Shown: positions 1 to 12,455 of the stretch, one piece after another
Layout of the letters: each line of letters begins with the position of its first letter
How positions within the stretch are numbered: the stretch's first letter is position 1
Origin: Hydnum rufescens UP504
Taxonomy: Eukaryota; Basidiomycota; Agaricomycetes; Cantharellales; Hydnaceae
Length of the DNA stretch: 64,000 nt
Assembly: GCA_014904985.1 (NCBI GenBank)
Contig: MU128950.1
Location: 216,677 to 280,676, forward strand
Reading direction: 5' to 3'
The notes under the pieces: model-generated
The model's database searches: none
Told to the model about the DNA's origin: nothing
The model's input: only the letters and a program-made list of their open reading frames with translations
Position numbers and translations under genes: made by a program

Positions 1-693
1 TGGAACATCAGTGCCCCCTCAGGATCTGCCTTCAATCCCTTCGTTACTGCTGAAAGCGTATTGGCACATCTTTCGCATTTTCACCATCTCCTGGAGATCT
101 GATTGTGAGCGATGATAAGCGATTGCATGTTCAATATATCGAGGCTCGAATAACCAGATGTATGACACCATTTCCATGAAAACATCCTTGATTTGGAACT
201 GGCTCAAGCCTCGAATTTCAGCCTGAGACGTTAGGGTGTTGTAAACCATACCCAGGTGTCGTCGAGATTTGAAGGCAAGACACATTGACCATGTTCGAAA
301 GCCACGGTGTTTCTTCTGCTGGGTTTGTCGTACACCAAGGCAACCGTAAGGGGCGAATTCTTCGAGCCAACGTTCCCGCTCAGCACCCTTGGGCAGAGGG
401 CCGACGACAAGGGTATACCACTCGATGTACAGGGATCCGAGCCATCGGATATGGAGTGTCAGTGAAAAGGAGTGGTATCGTATTATTGCTGGCATCCATG
501 GCTGACTCTGATGGCGCAGGGGTGCCAGGGTCGCAAAGAGAGGTGCGTTGAGGGTGGAGTACTGGAGGAAGAATGAGTGGATGTACATTCTGGATGACAT
601 TGGGAGCTGGGTCCAGCGTTGGTGCCAAGCTGTAAAATAGCATTGCTGTGAGTAGCACTGAATGAGTAGTATCACTTGAATCGAACGAACCAT
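1..693 (-). CDS. possible wax-synthase-like membrane O-acyltransferase, N-terminal part (runs off the left edge)
   Basis: An open frame of 224 codons (693 down to 19) stays open to close to the window edge. It is rich in hydrophobic and aromatic residues (segments near residues 5-20, 38-60 and 70-100), which suggests membrane spans. Residues 125-150 (FRTWSMCLAFKSRRHLGMVY) resemble the segment of fungal wax-synthase-like proteins that usually reads R-W-x-x-x-L-L-x-x-x-R-G-x-G-W, followed as here by a further hydrophobic stretch. The catalytic His region would lie outside the window. The start at 693 is only the first ATG of the frame; an upstream exon is possible. I recognise the family weakly and it may be a different polytopic protein. 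Confidence 0.28.
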
Positions 694-2071
694 GACTCCT
701 CACTAGGGGTTCGTGGGTACGTGCAAGCGAGACTTGGCATCGAAATAAGGGTATTTCCGGGACCAGGGTCAAGAGCGTTATGGGTGCACCAGTACAGAGA
801 CAAAAGAAGAATATGAGCGCAGCGTGAGGTGAGGTCAGATTTGGTCCACCAGCTCGGCTATTTTCGGCTTAGGTAATCACAACCTCATTGGGCACCAAAT
901 GAAGACACTCAATGAGAAATGAAAACAAATGAGATGTGATCAGAGAGAGGGAAGGGAAAAGAAAATAAGCAAGAAATAGAATAAAGTGAGAGTACAAGGC
1001 CAGGGCCTGGTTTCGTACGTCTCCAGCTTGGTCTCGGCCAACCCCGTATTGCATTAGAGGGACTGGGTCACAGGTATGGAACCATGGGTTCGTAAATAAG
1101 CAAACATACTTATTAGAAACTCCCAATATGAACTCCAGTAAGGCTCGGACTGTGTTTCCGGCAGTCAGAAAAAGTCGCCGATCCTTGACTGAGCTTACAG
1201 TCGAAATAGGTCAATATATGGAATTTGCCATGTAATGCTTGTGACTTCAGGGCGTTACACCAGTTCTCAATATGCATCAATCATATGTCTGGGAAATCTA
1301 AAAAATCAAGATAATGAGGGTTTATTGTAGATGGAAATTCAAGCTGATTGGTGCATACCAATCTTAAATTGAATGAGCCAGTAATGTATTTTACTATATG
1401 GGGGCTACCGTCGTCATTATTGAGCGTGAATTTCTGGTATTTTCAAAATATGTTCTTATATACTAAGAGTAAAATTTACTATGTAGCACTGATATATCTT
1501 ATCTAGCCCAAGAAATTGTTATGCGGATAATAATATATTCATTTATTGTATCTGCGCCTGTTGCGCTCCTTTTGGGCCACAATTTCAAGGGTTTTCTCAT
1601 ATCCAGAGATTTAATTGGAGTAATGAAAATTATTAAGAGATTCACAGCCCTATTGACTAAGATGAAAGTCATGTATCGCGCCACCATTTTGTTGCTTGAA
1701 TTCTCTTCTTCTAAATTTATGATGGTACTTGTCTTAAAATTGAGGTGGTCATTATTTTGTAAGGTCATAGGATTATATGGGGGTCTGAAGCAAATAGAAC
1801 AGCCATGGAAACCTTAGGAACATAGTATCAAGAGCTATTATGGTGATAATTCACACGGCGTTGAGTCCGCGTGGCGGAACCAAATTCGTTCACGTATGCT
1901 GGAATTAAATTCGTCCATCATGTCAAACGCAACAAACACACGCCTGTGCCACTGTTTATTTCCCGGTGCGTCAAATTGTGGTTGGTTACGGGCTTGCGTT
2001 TGCTGACGCACCCAGCCAAGCTCCGGGTCTCAAACTCGGTTGAAAACCCTAATGAGGAATACTATACCTGC
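694..2071. other. intergenic, AT-rich, no gene seen
   Basis: The stretch holds only short frames without recognisable domains. Around 1,260-1,860 it is markedly AT-rich with homopolymer runs and no intron signals in a consistent phase. Around 1,850-2,040 the composition returns to that of the KDZ region. Confidence 0.5.
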
Positions 2072-2503
2072 ATGAATCGGGCAGTCCGCGCCCTTCTTGC
2101 AAGTATTTTGGTGAGTTCAATCTTCCACTAGTATTTCTCTTTTCTATACATATTTTTTCTCTAGTCTGGGTGCAGGGGGAACCCCTATCATCATCAGCAC
2201 CTGTGGCATCTGCGCCATCGACGCCAACATCTAGGCGTGAGTGCAATTTGTGTGATTTGATTGCTTCTAACTTGAACTTCTCCAGGCCAAGGACCCCCAA
2301 GAACCCCTAGGAGTCCAAGGGCTCCCACTGTGGCTGGTTTGACTGCCCAAGTTGAGCAGTTGGAGTTGGACAAGGAGAGGCTTGAGGACGAGTGTGTTGA
2401 ACTTAAATACGAACTTACTGAAGCTCTCCGGAAGTTCGGCGAAGCTCTCGGCAAGTACTCTGCTCTTAAGAGCAAGGTTGATACACTCTCGCTGGAATAT
2501 TAG
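2072..2503 (+). CDS. possible small coiled-coil protein with one or two introns
   Basis: An S/T/P-rich stretch and a heptad-like coiled coil can be read in one frame if a GT-AG intron is removed at 2,237-2,285 (donor GTGAGT, acceptor CTCCAG). The second part reads P-R-T-P-R-S-P-R and then a charged amphipathic segment (VEQLELDKERLEDECVELKY...) that ends at a TAG at 2,501-2,503. A further intron ending at 2,164 (acceptor CTCTAG) would join it to an upstream exon with an ATG at 2,072; its donor is ambiguous. The ORF lies just before the KDZ transposase in the same orientation and could be a leftover gene of that element or a host fragment. No family recognised. Confidence 0.3.
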
Positions 2504-2713
2504 CACACTCATTTTCGATGTACCTAGTCTTCGGAAAATACCGATATTTTCTTTGGCTACTACGTCTCTATCTTGTTGCCAATCACACACCCCGTACCTA
2601 TGGTGTCCATGTTCTATTGAGGGAGAGAGATTGTCTAGGTGCTCTTGTCGTGCGTATTACACAACATTACCGTCCCTTAAGATTCATCTGATGCCACGTA
2701 GTTCTGCGGGCAG

Positions 2714-5700
2714 ATGTCGTTCCTTGGCCGGAAAGCAAAAGAATTGGTTAAGCGTGACAAGAGGAAATCTAAAGCCATTCCTGAGACCGGTTCGTCTAAT
2801 CTGCCGTCATCATCGAAACGACCGAAGCATAACACACATGCCCCTTCCGATCCACTCACTACCCCCAACGATCCGTACCGAATTATCCTTGAGACCGAGC
2901 TACCATCAATCTGAAGTCTAGACCGGAGAAAGCACAACGGCGTCATCTTTCTTGGGAAGGGAACAGACGGTCAATCGCTGTATCAGCAGGCTGGGTTGCC
3001 AGGTCGTCAGCGTCAACAACCGTCCTTAGCATCTATCGACACTGGCGGCAATGACCCGGTTCACTCTGCCTCGGACGATTTCTTTGACTTCGACTATGGG
3101 CTTAATGCCCTGGACTACCGTATGCCACAAGAGAATCATCCAGTCCTTCACCAGCGCGACAATCGGCATCTTGTCAAAGACAAGCAATCTCGCCACTCCC
3201 GTCGCCGATACGCCGCTGCTCATAAATGGAATACGATTGTGCTTCCGAGTTTACTTCGTCCATACTTGGCCTTACGTGCGGTGACCAACTCTGGGCGCGA
3301 TGCGGTCCAGACTCCGACTGAAATAGTGCCGTGTACATGTGGAACACGCCTCCGGCTAGAGGTTACATGTGTGCATTTTAAATGTAAGTCGTTTGCTGTC
3401 TCACTGAGATCGTGTCCTTACACATTCTTGCAGATATGGACTCAATTGTGCTTTATTCGTGTCAATGTACGCCAGCACCTCAGCAACTTGTGGAACGTGG
3501 ACTCTTTCCATGCGCACCATTCCTCCCGAAGCTTGCCATCAATCTCGATATGCTTGAGTTCGCTGCTGGACTCTTTGTCAATTCATCGCCAAACGAAACG
3601 GCGTGGGTGGCAACTCTCACAGAGTTCCTCGATACTCGGGGCTACGTTTTTGCTACTGAGGTTGGTGTTCATATTTTAAGCACTTGATCCGTCGTATCTA
3701 ATATTCTATGGCATGAAGGACTCCTTTCGGCGACGCTTTGGGAACGCACTCACACAATATCAGGTGCTCATGCAAGTTGTTGAGGCGGAGGTCACCAAAT
3801 CTGTTGAGGTTGCCCGGACACTCGTTCTCACCACCAGTGCCTCAATGTTACTTCATCGCCTCAAGGCGGAACTTCCACTAGTCGATGGATCTACCTCACT
3901 ATTTGAGCGCAATTATCTCAACAGCCAGAGTGATGATGGACACCTCCCACAATCCAAGTCTGGCGAGCCACGACAGCGCCCCAGTGCCTATCTTCGTTCT
4001 CGGTGCCCTCTCTGTTTTGGAGGACAACCTTCAGTTCCTCAAGAAAACACGTCAGTACATTCCCAATTTGTGGTATGACATTGTGCTAATAATCTTCATT
4101 TGCAGTCCGCACGTCATAGTCTGCATAGACGCTAATTTCCAACAAAAGCGGAACCATGATAAAGACCATCGAAAAGGGCACGAGAAGGAGGAGGGGATGA
4201 GAGACCCGCCTCTATTCAGTCCATGCACTGTTCGAGTCTCGGAAGCTGATCTGAAGGATTGGGAGGTGAAAGTTGAGGGTATTCGAAACCACCAATCTAC
4301 TACCAGGACTGGTTCGAAGCGTAAGGCTGGCGAGATGGTGGAGTCTGACTTGAGCATAGCGGATGCTGAGGACAGATGTGAACCCGGGATGCCTATTCCT
4401 AACTTGTGTGCTGACTCCTGTGGGGAGTCATTTATCGCAGCTGACAGCAATCGCGTCAAAGCTTCGACCATGTACTTCTCTGACACCGGCATGATGGCTA
4501 TGCTGTGTCACCATGATATAGTTCTTTTCTGGGCCAATATGTGGACTGCCGGCGAAAAGCAATTCTTTGCCTTGGCATTGCTGGCCGCTCTCATGGCTGA
4601 GCTCCCATTAGATTGGACTGTTGGGTTCTTATATGACATAGCATGCCAGATGCACCGAAGTCTAATCAAGTGGGGCTTCTTGCCCCAGTTCCTCCCACGA
4701 CTCCTCTTTGCCATATCGGTTTTTCATGCTTACAGCCACCAATGGGTCTGCCAATTGTGGTATCACCCATGTAAGGCCGGAATCTGGGGTCTCTCAGACG
4801 GAGAGGGCTGTGAGCGGTTTTGGAGCATGCTTCGCCGACTCATTCCAGGCATGCGTGTCACTGGAGTAAGTTTCCATCATTCGGTCTATGTTATCACATA
4901 CTAACAGTTTACCAACTCTAGTATCATCGCTGCCTATTCGTCCTGGATCTCCAAATCGCCCACATTCACTGAGCACAGTTTGCCGGTCTGGGCAAATGGC
5001 TTCGGTGGCGCATCACTAAAACAATGAAACGTCTAGCAGACGCTTCTCCCAAGCTCGAGGCTTGTGGCCACCCCCCTGACTTCCTTCGTCAGCAGTTCAC
5101 CCAGCAATGAACACATCAGAGTAGGCCCCTTACTTGTAAGTGTTCGTTAAACCTTCAGTGTAAATGCCCACGATGATGCGCTGCTGCTGGAATAGGCCAA
5201 TCAAGAAATAGTGGTATCAAGGCGATCGAGAAGATCATCGCTTTGCGGGAGTCCGCATCGACTATCAAGGCTGCAATTGAAAAGCTTGAGAGCGAGCTGA
5301 CAAAATATGTTCTGACAGATTCTATTGCTGCTAGCAGTACTTGCTTCGACATATTGACAAGTATTGAAGCAAAAACCCATGTTCTCAGTCGTCTTCACAG
5401 GGACATTGACTCTGCGACGAACCAGCTCAATCTTTACGACAAGACTTCTGTGGCCAGATTGAACAAGATAAAAAGGGAGCCATTTTTCGCATTACAGATG
5501 AACATGCGTGCTGTCAAAGCACGCCTTTGTACCAAGCTTCGCGAGCGAAAGTTTGAGCTTGCTAACCTTGAGCGTGCCTATCGTAGCAAGCAAATGGGTG
5601 CGTCTGTATTCACGATTGCATACCTCATAATCTTTATTGTGGAATTTAATTCAGATCAGAAAACCCGAGCACACATTGAAGATGCTATGCATCGTTGTGA

Positions 5701-6442
5701 ACCTACAATTACTGTCCTCACGAAGAAGTATAACGACATGCTGAAGCAAATGGTTCGATTACGGGCAACTGACGCAGTGGCCACTAATGCAGTCCTCCCT
5801 CCTGCTATCATCCTGAAGACCCTTTTTAAGTTGGATGTGGATGACGACACATGGCACAATATCAGTCTGGAAGATCTTGAGGAATTTGATGGGATCCTGC
5901 CTCCATGGCTAGGTGATGACACTGTCCGCCCCGGTATTCGTTTCGATCAGGAGGTCATGAATTGTGAGGGCGAGCTTCTACGCTGTTGCCTGGAGCATGA
6001 AGCCATGCGCGATTGGTTTCAGGAAGTGTATGAGGCTACGATCTTGGCCGAAAAATACACTCCAGGTGAGTGACTGCATATCGTTATTGCAATTAACTCT
6101 CAATGCTACTATCTTCTAGATACTGATCTTAAATACCACCTCCGGCTTCGTCTGCAGTGCCTAACAAAGTTGGGTATGACATGGCAGCGAAAGTTGCGAG
6201 GCTTGGCCTCAGAGAGACCGTGGCCAGTCTGGGTCATGGCAATAACAAGCATGACCCGCACACAAGTTACCATTACGAACACTATTTCTCCAATCCACGA
6301 TCCCAATCTTGATATTCAATCATCAGATGATGATGGCGAGACAGAACTCGAACCTGTGGCAATCTGCGACGTGCATGTCATGGAGGAGATAGATAACCAT
6401 GCTCGAGAACAGGAGTGGGAATCAGGAGAAGGTGCCGCGTAA
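2714..6442 (+). pseudogene. KDZ transposase with CxC1 cysteine cluster (decayed)
   Basis: DDE-type transposase of the Kyakuja-Dileera-Zisupton superfamily, acting in the nucleus on its element's ends. Exons joined by GT-AG introns at 3,384-3,433, 3,661-3,718, 4,051-4,105, 4,866-4,921, 5,598-5,654 and about 6,065-6,119 give the CxC1 module first (C-T-C-G near 3,332, CQCTPAPQQ near 3,463, RCPLCFG near 4,000), then the KDZ domain: VCIDANF (first acidic residue, about 4,120), YDIACQMH (4,630), FHAYSHQWVCQLWYHP (4,725), LSDGEGCERFWSMLRRLIP (4,791). A coiled-coil-rich C-terminal part follows from about 5,220 to the TAA at 6,440. In-frame TGA stops at 2,912, 4,970 and 5,108 interrupt an otherwise good frame; the last stands where relatives have Trp. 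Family call is firm; inactivity is an inference from the stops. Element ends were not found. Confidence 0.85.
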
Positions 6443-6559
6443 TGTGTCTGTTCTCTCATTGCCTCAGCTTACCGCCTTACTTGCTGTATTGTCTCCTACC
6501 CCTACATTTCCAGCCTTGTCATCATCCTCCATCATCCTCATCCATCATCATCATCCACC

Positions 6560-6890
6560 TCATTGTCATTGTTCTCATTCTCGCATTGTTGTAGTCGTTC
6601 CCGCATTGTCGTCGTCGTTCCCGCATTGTTGTCGTCATTTCCGCGTTGTCATTATTGTTTCCGCATTGTCATTGTCACTCCCGCATTGTCATTGTCATTC
6701 CCGCATTGTCATTGTCATTCCCGCATTGTTGTCGTTTCCGCATCGCTGTCATTTCCGCATCGTTGTCGTTTCTGCATCATCGTCGTTTCTGCACCGTTGT
6801 TGTCATTTCCGCATCATTGTCGTCATTTCCGCATTGTCATTGTCATCATTCCTCGCATCGTCATCATTCCCGCATCATGGTCATAGTTCT
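6560..6890. repeat. minisatellite (CGCATTGTCATTGTCATTCC-like)
   Basis: About 17 degenerate copies of an 18-21 bp unit built from CCGCATTGTC(A/G)T, with inner CATTGTCATTGTC runs. Long frames here only reflect the repeat periodicity. It starts directly downstream of the KDZ reading frame. Confidence 0.85.
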
Positions 6891-7050
6891 CACATTGCCG
6901 TACTTTTTCCATCGCCATACTTCTCATGTCAAATTCCCGTGTCACGCACTTCTCATCCATTGTTATAATTTCCATGTCGTAATCCACACAACATCACAAT
7001 CCCCTCACCACCCCCTTTCCTGTCAATACTTTGCCCTTCCCACATTCAGT

Positions 7051-7865
7051 TTAGACTAGCCTGCTTGAAATCTCATAAAGTTTTTGATTGGAGTGATTGC
7101 TGCATATGGAGTTGGAAGAATACGGAAAAAGATACTGCTGGACTTAGAAAAAAAAAAGTCTATGATGGAGATAAAGGAAGCCGATGCTGGCACTTGTACA
7201 AAAAAGGAGTTGGATGATTGCCGGCAGGGATCCAAACTGAGAGCATGTTTCCATGGGGCCAGAGTCTAAAAAATTGTCTGGCAGGGCCCCATGAGACCTA
7301 ATGGTGTAGGTGGGACCAGGGGCCCATGCCAGGTGCTGAGTACATGTGGGGCCACATGCACATAGGCCTATTAGACACACTATTTTACCAAGAAAACACT
7401 ATCTAATTAGGTACCGAAATAGGGCTGCCTAAGGTGTTTTCATCTACTTATGCTTGAGTCTCTAGTAGTACCAACCAGACATCTATGTTAATAAAATCAA
7501 AGATAATCTGTGTCATGTCCTTGGTGTATTTGTAAGCTATAATATGATTATGTGTTAATTCAGTGCTATCTGAATTAAGGGCAGGAGCTGGAGGTGGGGG
7601 TGGAGGTGGGGGTGGAGGCTCCAGTTCTAAGGGAATAGTCCAGTTAGTGGGACTATGACCATTCCAAATGGCTTGACAAGATAGTAGCTCTTGGAGAGAA
7701 AGAGTCTCCATGCCCATAAGGGCAAGATAGGTAGGCTTAGTCATAGTGATAGAGTTGCACAGTGCATAATCTGTATGCTTGCAGTGGTGCAAGGCAGGCA
7801 GATGATGGTAGAAAAGATACATTGCCTTGGGCATTGCCATGGCTTTTCCCTTACAGCTTATGTAA
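7051..7865. other. no confirmed gene; minus-strand frame with polyproline run
   Basis: From about 7,040 the sequence turns CpG-poor, which marks the left border of the mobile-element island. A minus-strand frame (7,840-7,448) contains a ten-proline run encoded by GGTGGAGG-type repeats near 7,590-7,620. It may be a further exon of the interrupted ORF described at 7,866-12,011, but no splice evidence ties them. Confidence 0.35.
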
Positions 7866-8274
7866 CTAATGAAGGCTATCTAAGGAAGGTGGAAATTTCC
7901 AGGGGAGCACCAAACTCCCTGTGGGAGAAGCTTTCCACTGGTTTAGGGTAGAGGATGAGAGAAAAAGGGAAAACAGGATCCTAAGTACTAGGGAGGAGAC
8001 CCCTTGATCCATAAGTCTACTGAAGTGACTTAAGGGACTTTTGACACCACTAACAATGTGCAGCCTGAAGCAGTCTGGTTTTACATGAAAATGGGTATAT
8101 TTTTGGATGGAATCATGTGGATTGGCTAACAATGCTTGCCAATGAGCTGGAAACAGCAAATAAGCACCTGCTCTTCCAGCAGTTATGTCTGTTACAATGC
8201 TCAATGCTTGGTAGAGTCTTTCCTTGTACAGAATGACCAGTGACAGAAAACCAGGTTGGATTGGCACTTGGTAG

Positions 8275-11200
8275 TAGGGCTCCTGACAGGTCAGGTTCAG
8301 GTCAGGTCAGGTCAAACCTGCACTGGTTGCCATTATCCAGAGCACCAACCTGAACCCACAGGCTGTAACCTGCAAACCTGCAGGTTGACCTGTGGGTTCA
8401 TCATAGGGTAGCACTGCTACATAAATGCTCATGGTGTCATATGTGAAAATCTCTCTGGAGGGTAATTATAGGTACAAAGAGGCTAACTATGTATGTCAGG
8501 CTTCAAATATCAAGGTACTCCTCATAAGCATTAGTTTTTGAATGGTGTTGGGCTTGAGAGATGCATGACGGAGTGAAATTACATCCTGGCCAACATTGAG
8601 GGAGCGCTCCACACTAACTGAGGATCCTATAAAGATAGATTAGTAATGTGCCTATCAGTGGTGGATTGTTTCCACCTGGAATAGCCAGGAAATCACGAGC
8701 AGCTTGTGCGAGGACAGGAAAGGAAGATTGATTCATCTTCCAGAATGCAAGTGCATCACCATCCATAGGGATCCGGGGTTCCAAAAGATACTGTGCAAGT
8801 TCTTGACTTGGGGTTTCATGGCCTCGAGTTTTGAGCTTGGGTCCAAGGATATCCATGCCATCAAACAGGGCCGATAACACACTGGGTTGGGAGGGCTCGA
8901 CAGTAATGGCTGTATCCACGCATTCTTGAGGCTCTGCATAATCAGTTTCGAGAAGTGCTTCAAGTGAGTCAGAACATCCCCATTGCCAGTCGATGTCAAA
9001 GAGATCCAGATTTTGTTTGAATAAACTGTTTTTGAAGTGAGGATCAAGAACTGTGAAACTGATTCTTAGTTCAGGGCATAGAACTCTAAGTAACAATCAC
9101 TCATGCATGGCATTATAGTAGTATTCAGATTCCAAGGTAGACTTATCAAAAAACTTCAGGAGCTTCTCCTTACAAGCATGCAGTCCCTTGGATAACTGGA
9201 CAGTCAGCTGTTCTTCTTCCGCCCATGCATTTATCGTGGTTGCTGGGGTGGTGGATTGAGAAGAAAGTGAGGTGGATACACCCTGAAACTTCTCGATGTG
9301 GCGTAGAAGAGTGGTGTACATCAAGAGAGAGGAGCTAAGTGTAGGATATTTTTCACCTGATATATAGGTAGAGATGTTGTGAAATTTCTGCAGTAATATA
9401 AGCTACGAGTCACAGTGTGAGAAGGATTACCAAATACCTTCAAAAAATCAAGCAAAACCTTCACCATAGCCCACTCTGATGGACTCACTTTGTACCGCTC
9501 ATAGATATTGAGTTCTTGGTCCTTGCAGATATCATCAATAGCCTATAAGCAATCCGAGTCAATATGAGAGAAGAGACTATCAAGTCATATAGGACAGTCA
9601 TAGAATACCTCTCAATAATCCCAAGCCTGTGCTAGCATAAAGTATGTACTATTCCATCTAGTGACTATGTCAAGGATGGGCATTAGGAGTTTAAGGCAGA
9701 CAAGGGTATTCCCTGTAGTCATCTTGTGCATGCAACTATCATTGAGGCGCTGGACAGTCTTCAGGAAGTCTTCCATCCATTGAGGTGATGATCGGACGAG
9801 TTTACTGATGGCACGGATCTAAGAGGGGTCAATATATGAACCAAATCCTCACAAATTCACACACCTTTTGGATAACAGAACTGACATCAACATCATCTGT
9901 TCCCTGCTCATTGAAGATTTCATTGTCGGTCTTATCGACATAGACATTCTTTTCACTGGCAATTGCCTCCACACCCTCTTTGTCTAATCGATCTGCAATA
10001 CTGGAACCATTGTCATCTGTATCCACCCCCTTGGCTACCTTGAGAGCTTGGAGCAAAGCTGTGACAGCCAGGTGGATTACATGTGTGAGGCAGCGTATTG
10101 TAGACTGCTGAGAGTCCCATTCACCCATTGGGATTTCTTGCTGAAGTTTGTCAGTAAGTGTCCATATAAGTGTCCCATTGTTACTCACATTGTCCCCAGT
10201 CACAGTGATGAACTAAGAGGAATTAGCTCTCAAAGTTTACTCCCAAATTATGGTAACTGACTTTCGCAAGAATATTGAGTTCTTTGAGTGTGCTAAACAC
10301 TGCGGTCCCCATATTCTCACCACTATGGGTGCCTTTCATCTCTGTGAAATCCAGCAGTACCCCTACGAGGTTCCAATTTTCATCCACATATGTTCCTGTA
10401 GTTGAAAGGAATGCTATCCGATTGCTTGATGTCCATGCATCACATGCAATTGGAATGCAACCTGGTACTTTCTAGGTACGAGTTAGCATGCTCCCAAAGG
10501 GCTCAAGAAACCTAAAGAATTATAGGGACTGACCCCCAAGTGTTCCTTCAGCTGATTCTGAGCAGCTTCTGCATGTGCCATTATTTTGTCTCACATCTGG
10601 TCAGCTTTGACAAGTTTTTCACCAACAATGGGTTTTAAGAATGTGAGCAGGTCTTGGAACTCCTTTACTTCAACTTCTGTAAATGGCTGATTTGAGATGA
10701 CAATCCAGTTGGAGAGTAGCTGATAGAATTCATCCCAGTCAAAGTGCTGTATAGCCACGCTGATATGAGAACAAGCCCTATGGTTATTTATGACATTCAC
10801 ACCTTATTGAATGACCTCTCAAGTGGTCCCTCAATTCCCCTGAGTGTACGGGAGCCACTAGGTAGCCCTCCTTCATCAATGCCCTTTGCCACATCCCAGG
10901 CATTCTTATGATAGCAATCAAAATGCCTCTGGTAATTACCTGTTCCACCATGCAATTTCTGATTCCACTCCCAAGTGACTGTCTTGCACCAGGCACATCA
11001 GAGCTTACAGCTCTTGAGGTTCCCGGAATTGTCGTATTCTTCTTGTTCAGCAATCAAAAAAGTGTAGTATAGCACCTTCGTCTTTTTGAATTTTTCGAGG
11101 TCAGCTGCACAGTTCTCTTTTGGCTGGCCAGGCATTGAGAGATGGTGTGCATAATTTCTGGCAGGCCCATCTTTGTCTCCTGAGGAAGGCATATCAGCCA

Positions 11201-11683
11201 TGGTGGGGGCCTGGGGTGTCAAATCAGGTTTGAGTTGCGCTATGGGTTCTTCAGGGTTACTGGTGGATATCACATGCGAACTGGGCTTCGGCATAACGGC
11301 AGGGATCAGTCTATTAGTGCTTGCCTTCTTCTTCTTTGGGGTGGGATCAGGTGTATCGGACTCAGATGGCACATCATCTACTGTGCACTTTTTGTGTTTG
11401 TGCTTGCCAGTGACAATAAGGGATGGGTCAGGGTGGTCATGTTCACCCATTGAGACGCTTCAGTGCCAAATAAGGGGGAAGTTCAATTTAATTTTGCATC
11501 TCTATATCTATACAGTAGCAGCTCCGGAGCAGGCCGAGCCTATGTACCCAACCTGTGGGTCACCTGCAGGTCCGCAGGTCAGGACCTGCAGGTCAAGACT
11601 TTCTGAGGGGGCCAACCGGGACCTGCAACCTGCAACCTGACCGGGCAGGTCACCTGCTCTGACCTGACCTGTCAGGAGCCCTA
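8275..11683 (-). mobile_element. hAT DNA transposon (complete, 3,409 bp)
   Basis: Terminal inverted repeats begin TAGGGCTCCTGACAGGTCAG at 8,275 and end with the complement at 11,683. They are bordered by a perfect 8-bp target duplication CTTGGTAG (8,267-8,274 and 11,684-11,691), the size hAT transposases make. Subterminal regions (8,285-8,400 and 11,540-11,680) are crowded with CAGGTC/GACCTG and CCTGCAGG words in both directions, the usual arrangement of hAT transposase-binding sites. The internal gene lies on the minus strand. Confidence 0.95.
8496..11450 (-). pseudogene. hAT transposase of the 8.3-11.7 kb element (stops in frame)
   Basis: Exons in order on the minus strand: a charged N-terminus from the ATG at 11,450, a BED-type zinc finger (CAWC ... 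QRHFDCYH, about 10,995-10,890), an intron at 10,760-10,802, introns at 10,472-10,533 and 10,213-10,261, the RNase H-fold core with ACDAWTSSN (first Asp, about 10,440) and TGDNVSNN (second Asp, about 10,200), RCLTHVIHLA (10,100), TRWNSTYFML (9,660), and the C-terminal dimerisation part LEPRIPMDGDALAFWK plus, after an intron at 8,627-8,675, SSVSVERSLNVG, ending in TGA at 8,496. In-frame TGA codons after SCKL (10,998), after ADQM (about 10,592) and after AWDY (about 9,612) break it; a further TGA at 9,097 may instead lie in an intron. Family call firm; the copy is probably dead. Confidence 0.9.
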
Positions 11684-12011
11684 CTTGGTAGCATACAACC
11701 TCCAACTTGAATTTTTGACCACTAACAGGGTTGAGCATCAGCAGTGACACAGGGCAGGATATGGGTTCTGATGGAAAATAGCCTTTAGGGAGACCATTAA
11801 GTTCAACTGGACTATCAGGGAACTCCACTAGGACCAGAATTCTTATGATGCCAATGTATTGCCCAGATTCCAAGCATGCAAACAAAATGTACAATATCCA
11901 CACAGTTGATGCCATGCCACTTGAGGCTTGAGAACTGTACAGTTTATACTGTGTATTGGACATCATTTGGAGCTCATGCTGGGCATGCAGTGCACTGTAG
12001 CATATTGTCAC

Positions 12012-12455
12012 AAAGAAGGCACCACTGTCCCTTTCACTCTGGTTGCAGACATTCCTGTTGGTGTGAGAAGAGTGAGTATTTGGGCTTGAGAGGAAATTTT
12101 TTCCAATTACCCATTTTCAGAAAATTGGGGGGGGGGAATGTGAGGAACCTCAGCATTTCAGAACATCACAGATATATAGCACAATGGATAATCTCAACCA
12201 GGAAACAATGGTACCTAGTTGATTGCACTTTATCTGAATCCTCAACATTGAATATATCTCTTGTGATTTAGTAAGTCACAGCCAGGGCACTATCATTTGC
12301 CAGATATTGCTGACTGCCACTGGAGGGGACCCAAGGGTGGGATACTTGTTTCAGCCAGACTGCTGATAGCACAATGCATCACATACCTCCATATCCAGGG
12401 TGGGAGAGGTGTGTGAATGGAAGCAAGAAGTGGTCAGCCCAGGGAAACAAGTTTT
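12012..12455. other. no gene supported
   Basis: Only short interrupted frames; a nine-G run occurs near 12,128. The minus strand may hold remnants of the same unidentified unit that the hAT element interrupts, with several stops. Confidence 0.4.

Larger units (their letters stand above)
7866..12011 (-). pseudogene. unidentified ORF split by a hAT insertion
   Basis: Reading the minus strand from the ATG at 12,011 to 11,684 and then from 8,274 to 7,866 gives one open frame of about 245 codons once the hAT element and one copy of its CTTGGTAG target duplication are removed. The frame is kept exactly across the junction (...KLEVVCYQ then VPIQPGFLSLV...). It is hydrophobic in places and has no motif that I recognise. 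Its position in the mobile-element island and its CpG-poor composition suggest another old element rather than a host gene. More exons may lie on both sides. Confidence 0.5.

Noticed and set aside
2352..2921. 189-codon frame overlapping the coiled-coil ORF and KDZ start
   Set aside because: Different phase from both; low-complexity Ser/Arg translation without domain.
6399..7059. Long overlapping frames rich in S, H, C, V and F
   Set aside because: They only translate the CATTGTC minisatellite in three phases.
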